A stretch of 64,000 bases of DNA. Source: Streptomyces cellulosae (GTDB taxonomy: Bacteria > Actinomycetota > Actinomycetes > Streptomycetales > Streptomycetaceae). The DNA lies in contig NZ_JOEV01000005.1 of NCBI RefSeq assembly GCF_000721105.1, forward strand, positions 186,001 through 250,000, in the 5' to 3' direction. The position numbers and the translations under genes are program-made. Shown piece after piece: positions 8,659 to 17,330 of this stretch. How positions within the stretch are numbered: position 1 is the first letter of the stretch; every line of letters begins with the position of its first letter. Under the pieces are notes generated by a model. The model was not told where the DNA came from. It saw nothing but the letters and a program-made list of their open reading frames with translations, and did not search any database.

Positions 8659-9720
8659 GTGCCCGCGAAAGAGTACGGAATCTTCCTCCCCATCGGAAAC
8701 GGCGGATGGATGCTGTCCACGACCGCGCCCCACCCCGAGGCGACCTACGCGTGGAACAAGCGCGCGGCCCTGCACGCGGAGACCATCGGCCTCGACTTCG
8801 TCATGTCGATGGCGAAGTGGCGCGGTTTCGGCGGCAGCACCGACCACTGGGGACGCTCGCTGGAGTCGATGACGATGATGGCGGCGCTCGCCGAGGCGAC
8901 CAGCCGGGTCAAGATCTGGGCGACCCTGCACGCCAACGTCCACAATCCCGCCCTCGCGGCGAAGATGTTCACCACCCTCCAGGACATCTCCGGCGGCCGC
9001 GCCGGCATGAACATCGTCAACGGCTCCTACGCGGGCGAGTTCGAGCAGTTCGGGGAGTGGGACCCGCGGCTCAGCCACGCCGACCGCTACCGGATGACGG
9101 AACTGTGGACGGAGGCGGTCACCCGGCTGTGGACCGAGGACTCCGTCACCCTGCGCACCCCGTACTTCGACCTCGTCGACTGCGAGTCCCGCCCGCATCC
9201 GGACACCCGGCCGACCCTCATCAACGCGGGCCGGTCGGAGGAGGCCCGCCGTTTCCAGGCCAGGTACGCCGACGGCGCCTTCCTCGCCGCCGAGAGCCTC
9301 GACGAGATGCGGATGCTCTCGGCGGACGTCCACGGGCGGGCGAAGGCCAACGGGCGGGTCTGCAAGACGTACTCGATGCTCACCGTCGTCCAGGACGAGA
9401 CGGATGACCTCGCCGCGAAGAAGGTGAAGGAGTGGGGCGCCGGCCTCGACCGCGAGGCGCTCACCCATATGCGCCGCACCTGGGGCGTGCCCGAGGACCA
9501 GGCCCGCGCGTGGGCCGACGGCGCCGACGGAGAGGCGGCGTTCCAGACCGCGTACGTCGCGGGATCGGCGCGGACGGTCACCGACCACATCGAGTACATC
9601 GTGCGCGAGGCCGACCTCGACGGGCTCATGCTGATCTTCCCCGAGTACGACGCGGACATGCTGCTGTTCGGCGACACCGTGCTGCCGACTCTGCGCGAGC
9701 GCGACGAGGTGGCGGCCTGA
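8659..9720 (+). CDS. RutA-like LLM-class flavin-dependent monooxygenase
   Basis: 353 residues. The N-terminus GIFLPIGNGGWMLSTTAP matches the start of pyrimidine monooxygenase RutA as I know it (G-F-PIGN-GW--ST-AP). Further RutA-like blocks are FVMSMAKWRGFGGSTDHW, LESMTMMAALAEATSRVKI and DISGGRAGMNIVNG. RutA is a group C bacterial-luciferase-fold enzyme that uses reduced FMN and oxygen (via flavin-N5-peroxide/oxide chemistry) to open uracil. The enzyme here lacks FMN reductase activity of its own and would need the reductase at 13234. The start GTG at 8659 follows GGAAAGG. Its stop overlaps the next start (TGATG). The substrate may be a pyrimidine-like or other amide-containing compound, because the rest of the Rut pathway is absent here. 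Confidence 0.85.
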   Translation: MPAKEYGIFLPIGNGGWMLSTTAPHPEATYAWNKRAALHAETIGLDFVMSMAKWRGFGGSTDHWGRSLESMTMMAALAEATSRVKIWATLHANVHNPALAAKMFTTLQDISGGRAGMNIVNGSYAGEFEQFGEWDPRLSHADRYRMTELWTEAVTRLWTEDSVTLRTPYFDLVDCESRPHPDTRPTLINAGRSEEARRFQARYADGAFLAAESLDEMRMLSADVHGRAKANGRVCKTYSMLTVVQDETDDLAAKKVKEWGAGLDREALTHMRRTWGVPEDQARAWADGADGEAAFQTAYVAGSARTVTDHIEYIVREADLDGLMLIFPEYDADMLLFGDTVLPTLRERDEVAA

Positions 9721-10391
9721 TGTCCGAGCCGATGTCCGACCTGCGCGACAGACAACTCGCCCACCTCACCCGGCCCGGGAACAGACCCGCGCTGGTCGTG
9801 GTCGACGTACAACGGGACTTCGCCGATCCGGACCGCCTCGCCGCGTACGGCCTGACGGAGGCCGCGCTGTCGGCGCTCGACCGGGCGGTCACCCGCATCG
9901 GCGACCTCGTCGACGCCGCCCGAGCCACTGAAGTGCCGGTCGTCTGGGTCGAGTTGGGCAGTGACCCCGCCAGGCCGTGGCGGGCGGGCAACTGGCTGCG
10001 CGGGGGTGACTACGACGCGCCCATGCGTCCGGACGAGCCGTGCGTCCTCGCTGCGCCCGGGGCCGAGTGGTACCGCCTGCGGCCCGCCGAGGGCGAGATC
10101 CGTGTGGTCAAGCGCGGTTACAGCGGATTCCGCGGCACCGATCTCGACGCGCGGCTCCATGCGGCCGGCTGCGACTGGCTCACCGTGGTGGGTCTGACGA
10201 GCGAGTGCTGTGTCGACGCGACCGCCCAGGACGCCGTACAGCTGGACTGGCCCGTCGTCGTCCCCCGGGACGCGACGGCCGCCTACGACCTCGGCGTCAA
10301 CGCCGCGGCCCTGGTCCAGCTGGGACTCAACGTGGCCCTGCTCAGCGACACCGACGAGGTCGTCGACCTGTGGAAGAAGGGCGTGCGGTGA
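9720..10391 (+). CDS. Isochorismatase-family cysteine hydrolase (RutB-like)
   Basis: 223 residues with the full catalytic triad of the family: Asp in VVVDVQRDF (near residue 28), Lys in VVKRGYSGF, and Cys in LTSECCVDATAQDA. The KRGYSGF-type Lys motif followed by a TDLD segment is also seen in RutB, the ureidoacrylate amidohydrolase that acts right after RutA. In this cluster it would hydrolyse an amide or carbamate bond in the ring-opened product. The ATG overlaps the RutA-like stop by one base and its stop overlaps the next start by four, so it is tightly coupled. Other family members act on nicotinamide, N-carbamoyl compounds or isochorismate, so the exact substrate stays open. Confidence 0.88.
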   Translation: MSEPMSDLRDRQLAHLTRPGNRPALVVVDVQRDFADPDRLAAYGLTEAALSALDRAVTRIGDLVDAARATEVPVVWVELGSDPARPWRAGNWLRGGDYDAPMRPDEPCVLAAPGAEWYRLRPAEGEIRVVKRGYSGFRGTDLDARLHAAGCDWLTVVGLTSECCVDATAQDAVQLDWPVVVPRDATAAYDLGVNAAALVQLGLNVALLSDTDEVVDLWKKGVR

Positions 10392-11722
10392 ACGGCATGC
10401 ACATCGCCTTCGACCTCTCCTTCACGCACACCGAGGGAGCGTGGGCCCGGCAGGGCTCCTGGGTCGGACAGGACTTCCCGGACGTGCGCATGTACATGGA
10501 ACTGGCGCGGACGGCCGAGCGGGCCGGTGTCGGCATGCTGTTCTTCGGCGACGGAAGCGGCATACCCAGCACCTGGCGCGGGAGCATCGACCCGGCCGTG
10601 GAATGGGGCATCCAGTGGCCGCGGCACGACATGTCGCCGGTCATCGCGGCCATGTCCACGGTGACGGAGAAGATCGGCTTCGGGCTGACGTACTCGTCGA
10701 CGTTCATGCATCCGTTCTACGTCGCCCGGCTGCTCAACTCGCTCGACCATGTGACGGGCGGACGTATCGCCTTCAACGTGGTCGCCTCCACGCGCGGCGC
10801 GGACGCGGCGAACTACGGGTTCGCGGAACTGATGGACCACGACCTGCGCTACGAGCGGATGGAGGAGTTCGTCGCGGTCTGCCGCGCGCTGTGGGACTCG
10901 GTGGCACCCGACGCCATCGTCCGCGACCGGGACACGGGCCGGTTCGCCGACCCCTCGAAGGTGCGCCCGATCGATCACCGGGGGCGCTTCTTCACCGTCA
11001 AGGGCCCGCTCGCGTCGGTGCCCAGCCCACAGCACCACCCGGTCGTCGTCCAGGCGGGCAACTCGCCCCGCGGGATCGCCGCGTCGGCCCGGTTCGCCGA
11101 TCTGGTCTTCGGCTTCGGCGGCAACCTCATGGCTCAGCGGCGTCACCGCGAACTGCTCGACGAGGCGCTCCTGTCCGAGCGACGCGACCCGGCCGAGGTG
11201 GGCATCCTGTGGGCCACGCAGGTCATCGTCGGCCGTACGACCGCTGAGGCGCAGGCGCGCCGCGACGCGGTGCAGGAGTTCTGGAACGAGGAGGCCGTCG
11301 CCACCTACCTGTCGCACAACGCCGGTTACGACCTCTCGACGCTGCCCCGGTCGTTCAGCCTGGCAGAATTGCGCGACGCGATCGTCGCCGCCCAGGCGAG
11401 CCCCGCGGGCCTGATCGGTTCTCTCCTCGCCGAGTTCGGTGAGGACCACACGATGAGCCGGAGCGAGTTCTTCGCGCACGGCCGCGGCAGGGCGACGGGC
11501 CTCGACCACAGCGTCGTCGGCGACCCCGACACCGTCGCCGACGCACTCGAGGAGAACTTCGCCGCGACCGGGTCACGCGGCGGCTACATGTTCTCGTGCC
11601 CGCTGGCCATGCCCTCGGGCTTCGCCGACATCAGCGAGTTGCTGCTGCCCGAGCTGTGCCGTCGCGGTGCGCTCGCGCCGGCCTACCCCGGCGCCACGCT
11701 GCGCGAGAACCTGGCGGTGTGA
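10388..11722 (+). CDS. LLM-class flavin-dependent monooxygenase, NtaA/SnaA/DszA type
   Basis: 444 residues. Typical blocks of the nitrilotriacetate monooxygenase / dibenzothiophene-sulfone monooxygenase group are present: [58 protein letters not shown] and [17 protein letters not shown]. These enzymes use FMNH2 supplied by a separate reductase to cleave C-N or C-S bonds. The GTG start at 10388 has AGAAGG 7 bases upstream and overlaps the hydrolase stop; an ATG at 10397 is an alternative. A second flavin monooxygenase beside a RutA-like enzyme suggests two successive oxygenation steps on one compound. Confidence 0.88.
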   Translation: MNGMHIAFDLSFTHTEGAWARQGSWVGQDFPDVRMYMELARTAERAGVGMLFFGDGSGIPSTWRGSIDPAVEWGIQWPRHDMSPVIAAMSTVTEKIGFGLTYSSTFMHPFYVARLLNSLDHVTGGRIAFNVVASTRGADAANYGFAELMDHDLRYERMEEFVAVCRALWDSVAPDAIVRDRDTGRFADPSKVRPIDHRGRFFTVKGPLASVPSPQHHPVVVQAGNSPRGIAASARFADLVFGFGGNLMAQRRHRELLDEALLSERRDPAEVGILWATQVIVGRTTAEAQARRDAVQEFWNEEAVATYLSHNAGYDLSTLPRSFSLAELRDAIVAAQASPAGLIGSLLAEFGEDHTMSRSEFFAHGRGRATGLDHSVVGDPDTVADALEENFAATGSRGGYMFSCPLAMPSGFADISELLLPELCRRGALAPAYPGATLRENLAV

Positions 11723-11723
11723 G

Positions 11724-13139
11724 ATGGCCGCGGCGAGCGAGCGACGCCACTGGCTGGCTCTCGGCAGCCTGTGCGCGGGGTTCTTCATGCTGCTGCTGGA
11801 CAGCACGATCACCTCGGTCGCACTGCCCGCGCTGATCACCGGCCTGCACACCACCGAGACCCTCGCGATCTGGGTCAACAGCGGCTACCTCATCGCCTAC
11901 GCCGTGCCCCTGATCATCGCGGGGCGGCTGGGCGACCGCTACGGCCACCGGCGTGTCCACCTGGTCGGGCTCGCGGCGTTCACCCTCGGGTCGCTGCTGT
12001 GCGCGCTGGCCCCCACCCTCACGGCACTGATCGGGTGGCGGGTGGCCCAGGGCGTCGGTGCCGCGCTGATGACGCCGCAGTGCCTGACCATCATCAAGGC
12101 GCTGTTCCAGCCGCCGCGCCTCGCTGTCGCGCTCGGCACCTGGGGCGCGGTCGGCGGTGCCGCGGTGGCCGCCGGCCCTCTGGTGGGCGGCGGGCTCGTC
12201 GCCGCCGGCGGCTGGCCCGCGGTGTTCTGGGTCAACGTCCCGTTCGGCGTCGCCGCGATGGCCGCCGTGGCGGCGTTCGTGCCGGCCCTCCCCCGCCAGA
12301 AGGTGGGCATCCCGGTGTGGGCGATCTGCGCGAACGGGACGGGCGTCGGCGCACTCGTGCTCGGCGTGCAGGGCACGGACGCCGCGAGCGCCGGCGTCCT
12401 GGACGTACCCCGCTGGCTGCTCGCCACCGCCGGCGCGCTGGTCGTCGCGGCCGTCGTATGGCTGCAACGCCGGGACGGGCAGCGGGCGTTGGTGCCGGTC
12501 ACGCTGCTGCGCAGCCGCGGGTTCCTCACCGCGGCCTGGGGTGCCGCCGCGGCGGCCTTCTGCTCCGGCTCGGCCATGATCCCGCTGATGCTGTACCTGC
12601 AACGGGAGCGCGGACTCGACTCCGGCGCGGCGGCCCTCACGCTCGTCCCGATGGGTGTGCTGTGCCTGCTCGGCGCGCCGGTCTCGGCCCGGCTCAACAA
12701 CGGCATCGGGCCCCGTGCGGTCGCCGTCATCGGCTCCCTCGCACTCGTCCTGTCCATCGGCGCGTCGGCGGTGCTCGTCGCGACCGACGCGCCGGTCCCC
12801 GCCCTGACCGCTGCCTTCGCGGTGTACGGGGTGGCCAACTCGTTCGTCTGGTCACCCCTGTCGATCGCGGCGGTGAGCGCGGTCGCTCCGGACGAGGTGG
12901 GGGCGGCGTCGGGAACCTTCAACGCCATGAAGCAGCTCGGCGCGGTGCTCGGCAGCGCGGTCTGTGCCGTGCTGCTGGCCGGATTCGGGTACGCCGCCAC
13001 CCTCGGCGGTCTCGCCGCCGTCGGACTGCTCTGTCTGCTCCTGTCCGCGGTCCTCGAAGTGGACCAGGTGGACCGTCCCGGGGACGGATCCTCCGCGGCG
13101 TCCGCCGCCGCGCCCCCTCTACCCACAGGAGTCACCTGA
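11724..13139 (+). CDS. MFS transporter, DHA2-like (EmrB/QacA group)
   Basis: 471 residues with about 14 hydrophobic segments. The motif [13 protein letters not shown] in helix 1 and [16 protein letters not shown] in the first cytoplasmic loop are typical of 14-helix drug/H+ antiporters. It starts one base after the preceding stop and ends in TGATG with the micro-ORF, so it is part of the same transcript. In a catabolic cluster it could export a toxic intermediate, or be a second uptake route. Direction cannot be read from sequence. Confidence 0.87.
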   Translation: MAAASERRHWLALGSLCAGFFMLLLDSTITSVALPALITGLHTTETLAIWVNSGYLIAYAVPLIIAGRLGDRYGHRRVHLVGLAAFTLGSLLCALAPTLTALIGWRVAQGVGAALMTPQCLTIIKALFQPPRLAVALGTWGAVGGAAVAAGPLVGGGLVAAGGWPAVFWVNVPFGVAAMAAVAAFVPALPRQKVGIPVWAICANGTGVGALVLGVQGTDAASAGVLDVPRWLLATAGALVVAAVVWLQRRDGQRALVPVTLLRSRGFLTAAWGAAAAAFCSGSAMIPLMLYLQRERGLDSGAAALTLVPMGVLCLLGAPVSARLNNGIGPRAVAVIGSLALVLSIGASAVLVATDAPVPALTAAFAVYGVANSFVWSPLSIAAVSAVAPDEVGAASGTFNAMKQLGAVLGSAVCAVLLAGFGYAATLGGLAAVGLLCLLLSAVLEVDQVDRPGDGSSAASAAAPPLPTGVT

Positions 13140-13237
13140 TGAAGGCCGTCGCCGTCGTCGGAATCCCACCCATGCCGGCCTGCCCCGCGCAAGGTCACCA
13201 CCGCATCGACGCCGCGAGGACGAGGGCCGTGCGATGA
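13139..13237 (+). CDS. 32-codon micro-ORF wedged between transporter and flavin reductase
   Basis: ATG at 13139 overlaps the transporter stop (TGATG), and its own stop overlaps the reductase start (ATGA). The ribosome site is CAGGAG a few bases upstream. The product begins [11 protein letters not shown] and is basic at the end. The first eight residues look like the beta-1 strand start of flavodoxin-fold FMN reductases ([14 protein letters not shown]). I infer it may be the stub left by an internal deletion of such a gene, kept because it couples translation into the reductase. It may also be a real small protein. Confidence 0.45.
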   Translation: MKAVAVVGIPPMPACPAQGHHRIDAARTRAVR

Positions 13238-13746
13238 CGACGAGGGACAGCTTCACCTCGGATCCCGGCGCGATGCAGAAGGCGTTCTCCGCGTTCCCGT
13301 CGGGAGTCGCGGCGCTCTCGGCTCGCGTCCACGGCGACCCGACCGTCATGATCGTCTCGTCGTTCGCCGTCGGGGTCTCCTACAACCCGCCCATGGTCTC
13401 CTTCGCCGCACAGCACACTTCGACGACCTGGCCGGTGCTGTCCGGAGCGCAGGCGATCGGTATCTCCGTCCTGGGCGAGGGGCACAGCGACAAGGCCCGG
13501 CAACTCGCCTCCCGCAGCAAGGAAGGCCGGTTCGCCGACCTCAACACGGTCGAGGCGGCATCCGGCGCGATCTTCCTCCAGGGCGCGCCGGTCTGGCTGG
13601 AGTGCACCGTCGAGCACCGATATCCCGCCGGCGATCACGACCTCATCGTGCTGCGGGTGCTCGCCATGATGACCGACGACGACCGCCGTCCGCTCGTCTG
13701 GCACCGCCAGACACTCAAGATGCTGGGCGATGGTCCAACCCACTAA
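13234..13746 (+). CDS. Flavin reductase family protein (RutF/NtaB/HpaC-like)
   Basis: 170 residues, the normal length. Motifs AFPSGVAALSA near the N-terminus, NPPMVSFAAQHTSTTWPVL in the middle, and ECTVEHRYPAGDHDLIVLRV at the end are those of the FMN-binding split-barrel reductases. It supplies reduced FMN, made with NAD(P)H, to the two LLM monooxygenases upstream. As the last gene of the cluster it completes a two-component oxygenase system. The ATG overlaps the micro-ORF stop. Confidence 0.9.
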   Translation: MTTRDSFTSDPGAMQKAFSAFPSGVAALSARVHGDPTVMIVSSFAVGVSYNPPMVSFAAQHTSTTWPVLSGAQAIGISVLGEGHSDKARQLASRSKEGRFADLNTVEAASGAIFLQGAPVWLECTVEHRYPAGDHDLIVLRVLAMMTDDDRRPLVWHRQTLKMLGDGPTH

Positions 13747-13815
13747 ACGCTGCAGGACCCCTTTCGCACTCACGAACGGCGTGGCATGCTCTCCGCCGAC
13801 GCAGATCTGAACGTC

Positions 13816-13831
13816 GTTCATATCCATGAAA
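13816..13831. promoter_or_regulatory. GTTCA-N6-TGAA element upstream of the pectate-lyase-like gene
   Basis: Imperfect palindrome GTTCA-TATCCA-TGAA, about 22 bases before the start codon. A matching GTTCA-N6-TGAAC lies just before the next gene (15728). It may be a repressor operator shared by the two secreted lyase genes; this is inferred from position and similarity only. Confidence 0.4.
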
Positions 13832-13853
13832 ATCATGGGAGGGGCGAACGGAC

Positions 13854-15638
13854 ATGAGAAACGCGCACACCGGTGCCATGGGCATCTCGAATGTCATGGG
13901 CACGACCAGAAGGGAGGTGCTGGGAAACGCCGTCGCCGTGGCGGCCGGCGCCGGTACCGCGGCGACACTCGGCGCGGGCACCGCGAACGCAGCCGGCTCG
14001 ACTGCCGCGACAGCCGGTGCGGGCACCGCGACGGCGGCCGGCTCCGGTACCGCGCCGGTCGTCCCGGCCCTGTGGCGGGAGTTCAGCCGCACCCCGTTCA
14101 CCCACCCGCAGATCCCGTTCATCGGCCGCGCCGGCTGCCGCGGCGGGGCGGCGCGCTTCCCCCGCCGCCCCGTCGTCGTCGACGTACGGGCCTTCGGTGC
14201 CGTGGCGGACGGCACGACCGACTCCGCCCCCGCCATCAACCGTGCCATCGCCGCCGCCGGTAGGGCCGGCGGTGGCACGGTCACCATCCCGCCCGGCGTG
14301 TTCCGCATCGACGACGTCATCCGCGTCAACCGCTCGAACGTGGTCCTCAAGGGCGCCGGCAGCGGCCGTACGACGCTGTACGCGACGAAGAACCTCACCG
14401 AGCTGATCGGCGTGTACGGCTCCCGCTACGGCGGCGACAAGTCGTCCTGGTCATGGGCGGGCGGCCTGATCTGGCTGGCTCCCGAAGCCCGCTGGACCTC
14501 GCTCGTCGCCGCGATCCGAGCCAGGGCGTGGCCCTTCGAGGGCTGGACGGGCAACAAGCGCGACGAGTGGCGGACGCTCACGACGGTCGCCCCGGCGCCG
14601 CAGGGCTCCTGGACGGTGACGGTCGCGGACCCGTCGTCGCTGCGGCCCGGCAGTCTGGTCCTCCTCCGGCTCGCCGACGACGCGGACCACACCCTGCTCG
14701 AGCACATGTGCGGCGGCGGCCCAGGCGCCGAGGCCTACTACTGGGACGACAAGACGAAACTGACGTCGTACGTCCCCTACGAATGGCCCGTCCGCATCAC
14801 CCACGTCCGTGGCCGGAGGGTCACCCTGGAACGTCCCCTCCCCCTCGACGTACGTCCGGAGTGGAAGCCGCAACTGACCACACATGTACCCGAGTTGTCG
14901 GGATCGGGCGTCGAGGGCCTGACTCTGGAAGCGGTGGAGACTCCGCAACAGCAGCACCTGCTGGACAAGGGCCACAACGGTGTCGTCCTGCAGTGCGCAT
15001 ACGACTGCTGGGTGGACGACGTGACGGTCCGCCACGTCGACAACGGCTTCGGCCTGGTGGCCGCCTCCGCCTGCACCCTGCGCCGTACACGCGTCACGGG
15101 CCGCGGTTCGCATCACCCCTACTTCTGCCGCGAGGGGTCGCACGACAACCTCATCGAGGACTTCGCGATCGAGGAGCGCACCAGCCCCGCGCCGTCCAAC
15201 ACCCAGCTGCACGGCATCAACGTCGAGGGGCTGTCCTCGTACAACGTCTGGTCGCGCGGCGACATGCGGATGGGCACCTTCGACAGCCACCGCGGCCTGC
15301 CCTTCGCCAACGTCCGCACCGACATCACCGTCAACAACAACGGCCGCCACGGTGGTGACGCCAGCGCCGGTCCTCTGTTCGGCGCCCGTTTCACGCACTG
15401 GAACATCCGGGTCACCAACGGCCGGGCGGGCCTGATGAAGATCGACGGTCTGGCGCCGTACTCCGCCACCGTCGGCATCAACGAGGTCAGCGAGTTCGAC
15501 CAGATCGACGTGCCCGATTTCACGGGCCGTCTGCACACCCGCCTGGAGCTGTACGCCAGCCCGCACCCGGTACGGCCGCACAACCTCCACGAGGCCCAGC
15601 GCGAGCTCGGGCGGGCAGCCCCGGATTCCAGGGCCTGA
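13854..15638 (+). CDS. Tat-secreted right-handed beta-helix protein, pectate-lyase-3 superfamily
   Basis: 594 residues. A twin-arginine signal (TTRREVLG near residue 20, then an Ala/Gly-rich hydrophobic stretch) directs export of the folded protein. The start of the beta-helix domain is the classical VDVRAFGAVADGTTDSAPAINRAI (residues about 110-135, read in two parts), the signature of PF12708. Later coils include NVVLKGAGSGRTTL and VRHVDNGFGLVAASACTLRRTRV. Such proteins cleave or bind uronic-acid polysaccharides. It precedes a co-directional alginate-lyase family gene with a similar upstream motif. The catalytic residues cannot be assigned. Confidence 0.83.
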   Translation: MRNAHTGAMGISNVMGTTRREVLGNAVAVAAGAGTAATLGAGTANAAGSTAATAGAGTATAAGSGTAPVVPALWREFSRTPFTHPQIPFIGRAGCRGGAARFPRRPVVVDVRAFGAVADGTTDSAPAINRAIAAAGRAGGGTVTIPPGVFRIDDVIRVNRSNVVLKGAGSGRTTLYATKNLTELIGVYGSRYGGDKSSWSWAGGLIWLAPEARWTSLVAAIRARAWPFEGWTGNKRDEWRTLTTVAPAPQGSWTVTVADPSSLRPGSLVLLRLADDADHTLLEHMCGGGPGAEAYYWDDKTKLTSYVPYEWPVRITHVRGRRVTLERPLPLDVRPEWKPQLTTHVPELSGSGVEGLTLEAVETPQQQHLLDKGHNGVVLQCAYDCWVDDVTVRHVDNGFGLVAASACTLRRTRVTGRGSHHPYFCREGSHDNLIEDFAIEERTSPAPSNTQLHGINVEGLSSYNVWSRGDMRMGTFDSHRGLPFANVRTDITVNNNGRHGGDASAGPLFGARFTHWNIRVTNGRAGLMKIDGLAPYSATVGINEVSEFDQIDVPDFTGRLHTRLELYASPHPVRPHNLHEAQRELGRAAPDSRA

Positions 15639-15727
15639 CCCCGAAGGACATCTCCGGGACCACACCGGGGCCACACCGGGGGACTCTGCCGCGCCCGCGG
15701 CCCTGAACACGGATCACCGAACCGTGT

Positions 15728-15743
15728 GTTCACCTCTATGAAC
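15728..15743. promoter_or_regulatory. GTTCA-N6-TGAAC palindrome upstream of the alginate-lyase-family gene
   Basis: Perfect 5-bp arms GTTCA and TGAAC separated by CCTCTA, ending 15 bases before the ATG and overlapping the leader. It parallels the element at 13816. Possible operator. Confidence 0.45.
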
Positions 15744-15758
15744 GGAGTGGACTGACTG

Positions 15759-17036
15759 ATGAGCGCAAGACGACGCCTGGGCACCCTCCTGGCGGCCCTG
15801 GCCGCGTTCACCGCCGCGGCCGTCCCCACCGCCTCGGCGGGGATGACGGCGCACCCCGCGCCCAGGGTCCCGCACACCGCCGTCCTGGACGGCGCCCGTC
15901 TGCAGCAGACGAAGATCCGCGTGGACCGTGGTGACCCACAACTGCGGGGCGCCGTCCTGGCGTTGAAGGCCCGCGCCGACAGGTGGCTGGGTCAGGGGCC
16001 CTGGACGGTGGTGGACAAACCCCGACCCGCGCCCGGCGGCGACGTCCACGACTACCTCAGCCAGGCCCCCTACTGGTGGCCCTCCCAGCCCCCGACCTCC
16101 GACAACCCCTGGGGCTGCCCGTACGTCCAACGCGACGGCGAGCGCAACCCCGAGGTCGATTCGGGCACCGACCGTCAGGACGTCGAAAAGACCTTCGACT
16201 CCTCGTACGACCTCTCCCTCGCCTGGTACTACACCGGCGACAAGCGGTACGCCCAGAAGGCCGGGCAGATCCTGCGCACCTGGTTCCTCGACCCGTCCAC
16301 CCGGATGAACCCGAACCTGAACCACGCCCAGTTCATCCCCTGCAAGTACGACGGTCGCGCCATCGGCATCATCGACTTCTCGCAGTCGTACACCAGCGTC
16401 CTCGACGCGATCGCCATCCTCGACAGCGGTGCCCCGGGCTGGACCAGGACGGACCGCACCCGCATGAAGAAGTGGAACACCGACTTCCTCAACTGGCTGA
16501 CGACCAGCGACTTCGGCGGTCAGGAAGCCGCCGCCACCAACAACCACGGCACCTTCTACGACATGCAGCTCGCCGGCCTCGCCTACGCGACCGGCGACAA
16601 GGAACTGGCCCGCCGAGCCGTACTGGACGCCCGGAGCAAGCGCATCGTGCCGCAGATCGAAGCCGACGGCAGCCAGCCCCAGGAGCTGGCCCGGACCCGG
16701 AGTTGGCACTACTCGACCTTCACCCTGGTCGCCTACAGCCGGCTCGCGGCCATCGGCCGGCACGTCGGCGTGAATCTGTGGGCGTATCAGGGCCCCGACG
16801 GGCAGAGCCTGTTCAAGGCGGTGGACTATCTGCTGCCCGCGGCGACGGCAGCAGTCCCCTGGCCGCATCCGGAGCTCGAGTTCCACCGGTATGCGGCGAC
16901 GGACGTCGTCCACGCGGCCGCCGATGCCGGAGACCCGCGCGCGCAGCGAGCCGTTCGGTCACTGGAGGCGCCGCCCGGCGGCGATCTGTGGGCCCTTCGC
17001 CCAGCGGCGGAACAACTGGACTCCATCGCGGGCTGA
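15759..17036 (+). CDS. Secreted alginate-lyase-family protein (PF05426-like)
   Basis: 425 residues with a Sec-type signal peptide (residues 1-28, ending TASAG). The (alpha/alpha)-barrel family hallmarks are seen: DYLSQAPYWWPSQPP near residue 90, SYDLSLAWYYTGD near 150, and NNHGTFYDMQLAGLAYATGD near 265, where the N-N-H and Y are the usual catalytic region of PL5/PL17-like alginate lyases. LARTRSWHYSTF follows. It probably depolymerises uronate-rich polysaccharide outside the cell. The neighbouring gene is another secreted lyase-like protein. Confidence 0.87.
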   Translation: MSARRRLGTLLAALAAFTAAAVPTASAGMTAHPAPRVPHTAVLDGARLQQTKIRVDRGDPQLRGAVLALKARADRWLGQGPWTVVDKPRPAPGGDVHDYLSQAPYWWPSQPPTSDNPWGCPYVQRDGERNPEVDSGTDRQDVEKTFDSSYDLSLAWYYTGDKRYAQKAGQILRTWFLDPSTRMNPNLNHAQFIPCKYDGRAIGIIDFSQSYTSVLDAIAILDSGAPGWTRTDRTRMKKWNTDFLNWLTTSDFGGQEAAATNNHGTFYDMQLAGLAYATGDKELARRAVLDARSKRIVPQIEADGSQPQELARTRSWHYSTFTLVAYSRLAAIGRHVGVNLWAYQGPDGQSLFKAVDYLLPAATAAVPWPHPELEFHRYAATDVVHAAADAGDPRAQRAVRSLEAPPGGDLWALRPAAEQLDSIAG

Positions 17037-17277
17037 CCAGGTCGTGGGTCCCACCAGCGCGGCGACGACGAGGCCGCGCTCCGGGCTCGGGACCGGTTCC
17101 TGGCCACCGCCACACACGGGGCCGTCCGACAGGACGTAAACCCCCCTCGCGGCCGAGGCTGTGCCGGGCGGGCAACGGCTCCGCGGGTCGGGTGCGGCAC
17201 GGGCCACTTCCTGGCCGGTGCACCCGGCCAGTTGCCCGCCGCCGGTGGCCCGGGCTGGACTCGTCGGTACGCGCGAG

Positions 17278-17319
17278 GGTCCCGGGCACCGCCGCTCGCG
17301 CGCGGCGGTGCCCGGGACC
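17278..17319 (-). terminator. Strong terminator hairpin for the phosphoketolase gene
   Basis: Perfect 17-bp arms (17278-17294 and 17303-17319) around an 8-base loop, starting 11 bases after the phosphoketolase stop on the minus strand. It could also stop read-through from the lyase genes on the plus strand. Confidence 0.8.
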
Positions 17320-17330
17320 GGACCGGCGGC

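Noticed and set aside
13854..17036. The two lyase genes as part of the flavin catabolic cluster
   Set aside because: There is a 107-base gap after the flavin reductase and a separate operator-like motif, and the proteins are secreted, so they are probably a separate unit.
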